Assembly (NCBI RefSeq): GCF_019925205.1
Contig: NC_083562.1
Span: 1,736,001-1,800,000 of the forward strand
DNA from: Metopolophium dirhodum
Taxonomy: Eukaryota > Arthropoda > Insecta > Hemiptera > Aphididae
Direction of reading: 5' to 3'
DNA: 64,000 nucleotides
Of this stretch, positions 62,953 through 64,000 are shown in pieces; position 1 is the stretch's first letter, and each line of letters opens with the position of its first letter. Position numbers and translations under genes: made by a program. The notes under the pieces were generated by a model that was given only the letters and a program-made list of their open reading frames with translations, was not told the origin of the DNA and did no database searches.

Positions 62953-63394
62953 TTAAGGGGATTCCATACTGTGATTTTCTGTTTTTGTTTAACACACGCG
63001 TGACATAGGATTTTTGACGGATTCTTTGCCAAACATATCAATTGATCCAATGAAGTGATGAGAATTCTGAAAACAGATTTGAATTCGTCGTCAAGTCTAC
63101 CTGAAATCGACTTTCCCATAATATTGATTTTTTGATTTTAGCTTCTCCAAAAATTGAAATACAAAAATGATTAAATACTCTTTTTTAATATGACGTTTTC
63201 TGGAATTTGGGGGATATTATCAAAAATGTGGGAAAGCCGATTTCAAGTAGACTTGACGACGAATTCAAATCTGTTTTCAGAATTCTTATCGCTTCAATAG
63301 ATCAATTGGAATGTTTGGCAAAAAACACGTCTAAAATACTATGTCGCGCGTGTGTTAGACAAAAACAGAAAATCACGGTATCGAATCCCCTTAA
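62953..63394. mobile_element. TTAA-flanked foldback element (element 62957-63390)
   Basis: TTAA occurs at 62953-62956 and 63391-63394. The left arm (62957 to about 63122) and right arm (about 63225-63390) are inverted copies with about 17 differences over 160 bases, separated by only about 100 bp. The outer ends are GGGGATTC on both sides. TTAA target sites with such termini suggest a piggyBac-type transposase. The arms together form most of the 434-bp element, so transcribed RNA would fold into a long hairpin. Each arm is open in one inward frame (G-K-x-I-S-x-R-L-D-D-E-F-K-S and onward for about 55 residues), but differences between arms are mostly amino-acid changing, which argues against a conserved protein. 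Confidence 0.85.
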
Positions 63395-64000
63395 GACTAT
63401 TGACTTATTTGATATGCATAAAAGAAAAAAAGGTAAATATCCCGTTTATTGGTAAATAGTTCTATATTTTTATTTTCTATACAATAGCCATTAGGGACTA
63501 GGAATAAATACGGCTCACAGAAATTGGACGTGAAATATTGTTTGGTTTGGCTCGAATTATCAATAATAATAATTCTTCCTGATAGTTTAATACTTGACTC
63601 AACTCATATTAGGTATAGAATATAAAACAATTTATTTTATTTTGCTCAACCACTAGCTCAAACTGAGATTCTGCATTGGAAAAAAAAACGCTGAGACCGA
63701 TTTGTGTGATGATAGACATTTGTGTATATTTATAATGTGTATAAGTTTAAAATAAAACCAAAGCGCAGAACTCGTTAATAATAAAATATATGTAATTACC
63801 TATAGAATTTAAGGAATTGTTAAAATATGTATAATAGCGAAATAATACATATACTTTGATAAAAATATAAAATTGAAACATAATACATATAAAGTCATAA
63901 AGATAAATTAAATTAATAATGAATTAAAATATACATATTGGTTAATGATTGTTCAGATATAATTGTTCCTAATCAGACGTTTTTACTATTAGTTATTACT

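Larger units (their letters stand above)
58777..64000 (+). other. 3' untranslated and downstream region
   Basis: After the stop codon the sequence is AT-rich with several AATAAA hexamers, so the transcript end cannot be fixed. It holds an (ATT)n run at 59351-59391, a possible minus-strand retroposon tail (61169-61320), a hAT-type MITE (61827-62154), a tRNA-like sequence (62480-62640) and a TTAA foldback element (62957-63390). No further cellular gene is seen to the end of the window. Confidence 0.7.

Noticed and set aside
62757..63455. Two ORFs (120 codons minus, 82 codons plus) with matching protein sequence
   Set aside because: They are the two arms of the TTAA foldback element read inward. 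Differences between arms are mostly amino-acid changing, so no conserved gene is implied.

Overview
This is a window of AT-rich animal (insect) nuclear DNA, most likely from an aphid or close relative. The basis is the very long introns, the high AT content, abundant microsatellites, and a MULE transposase fragment of a type I associate with aphid genomes; species cannot be read from the sequence alone. No prokaryotic gene, rRNA, CRISPR array or intact tRNA was seen.

Only one cellular gene is supported: the 3' part of a plus-strand gene for an immunoglobulin-superfamily cell-surface protein of the DIP/lachesin/IgLON type (Dpr-interacting proteins). Four exons are recognised: the second half of Ig domain 2 (341-469), the first half of Ig domain 3 (30489-30629), the second half of Ig domain 3 (49519-49667), and a terminal exon with a hydrophobic C-terminus suggesting GPI anchoring (58646-58776). 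A fifth, weak exon candidate lies at the window's left edge (2-105). The introns are about 30, 19 and 9 kb. The last junction keeps the reading frame. The exon 1/2 and 2/3 junctions do not with the obvious splice sites, although the protein sequence on both sides is well conserved. This suggests assembly errors in short homopolymers, an unusual acceptor, or real lesions.

The rest is intron or 3' flank filled with repeats. Several elements can be delimited to the base by target-site duplications: four small hAT-type elements with 8-bp duplications (1360-1842, 17086-17296, 38226-38794, 61827-62154), an 893-bp deleted MULE with 9-bp duplications and 135-150-bp modular inverted repeats carrying a transposase remnant (42259-43151), a TTAA-flanked foldback element with 166-bp arms (62957-63390), a Helitron-like element (36728-37246), and a possible mariner-type MITE (40937-41101). 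A 3-kb tandem array of an 843-bp composite unit occupies 3512-6546. Two related elements with ends like ATTCTGAGCG lie at 47944-48590 and 50218-51598.

GC-richer islands at about 11.9-14.3, 27.9-28.7, 35.0-36.3 and 57.3-58.4 kb contain overlapping spurious ORFs and simple repeats. They could hold regulatory DNA, but no gene could be supported there. The exciting part of this window is the mobile-element content and the splice-phase anomaly, not a new pathway.
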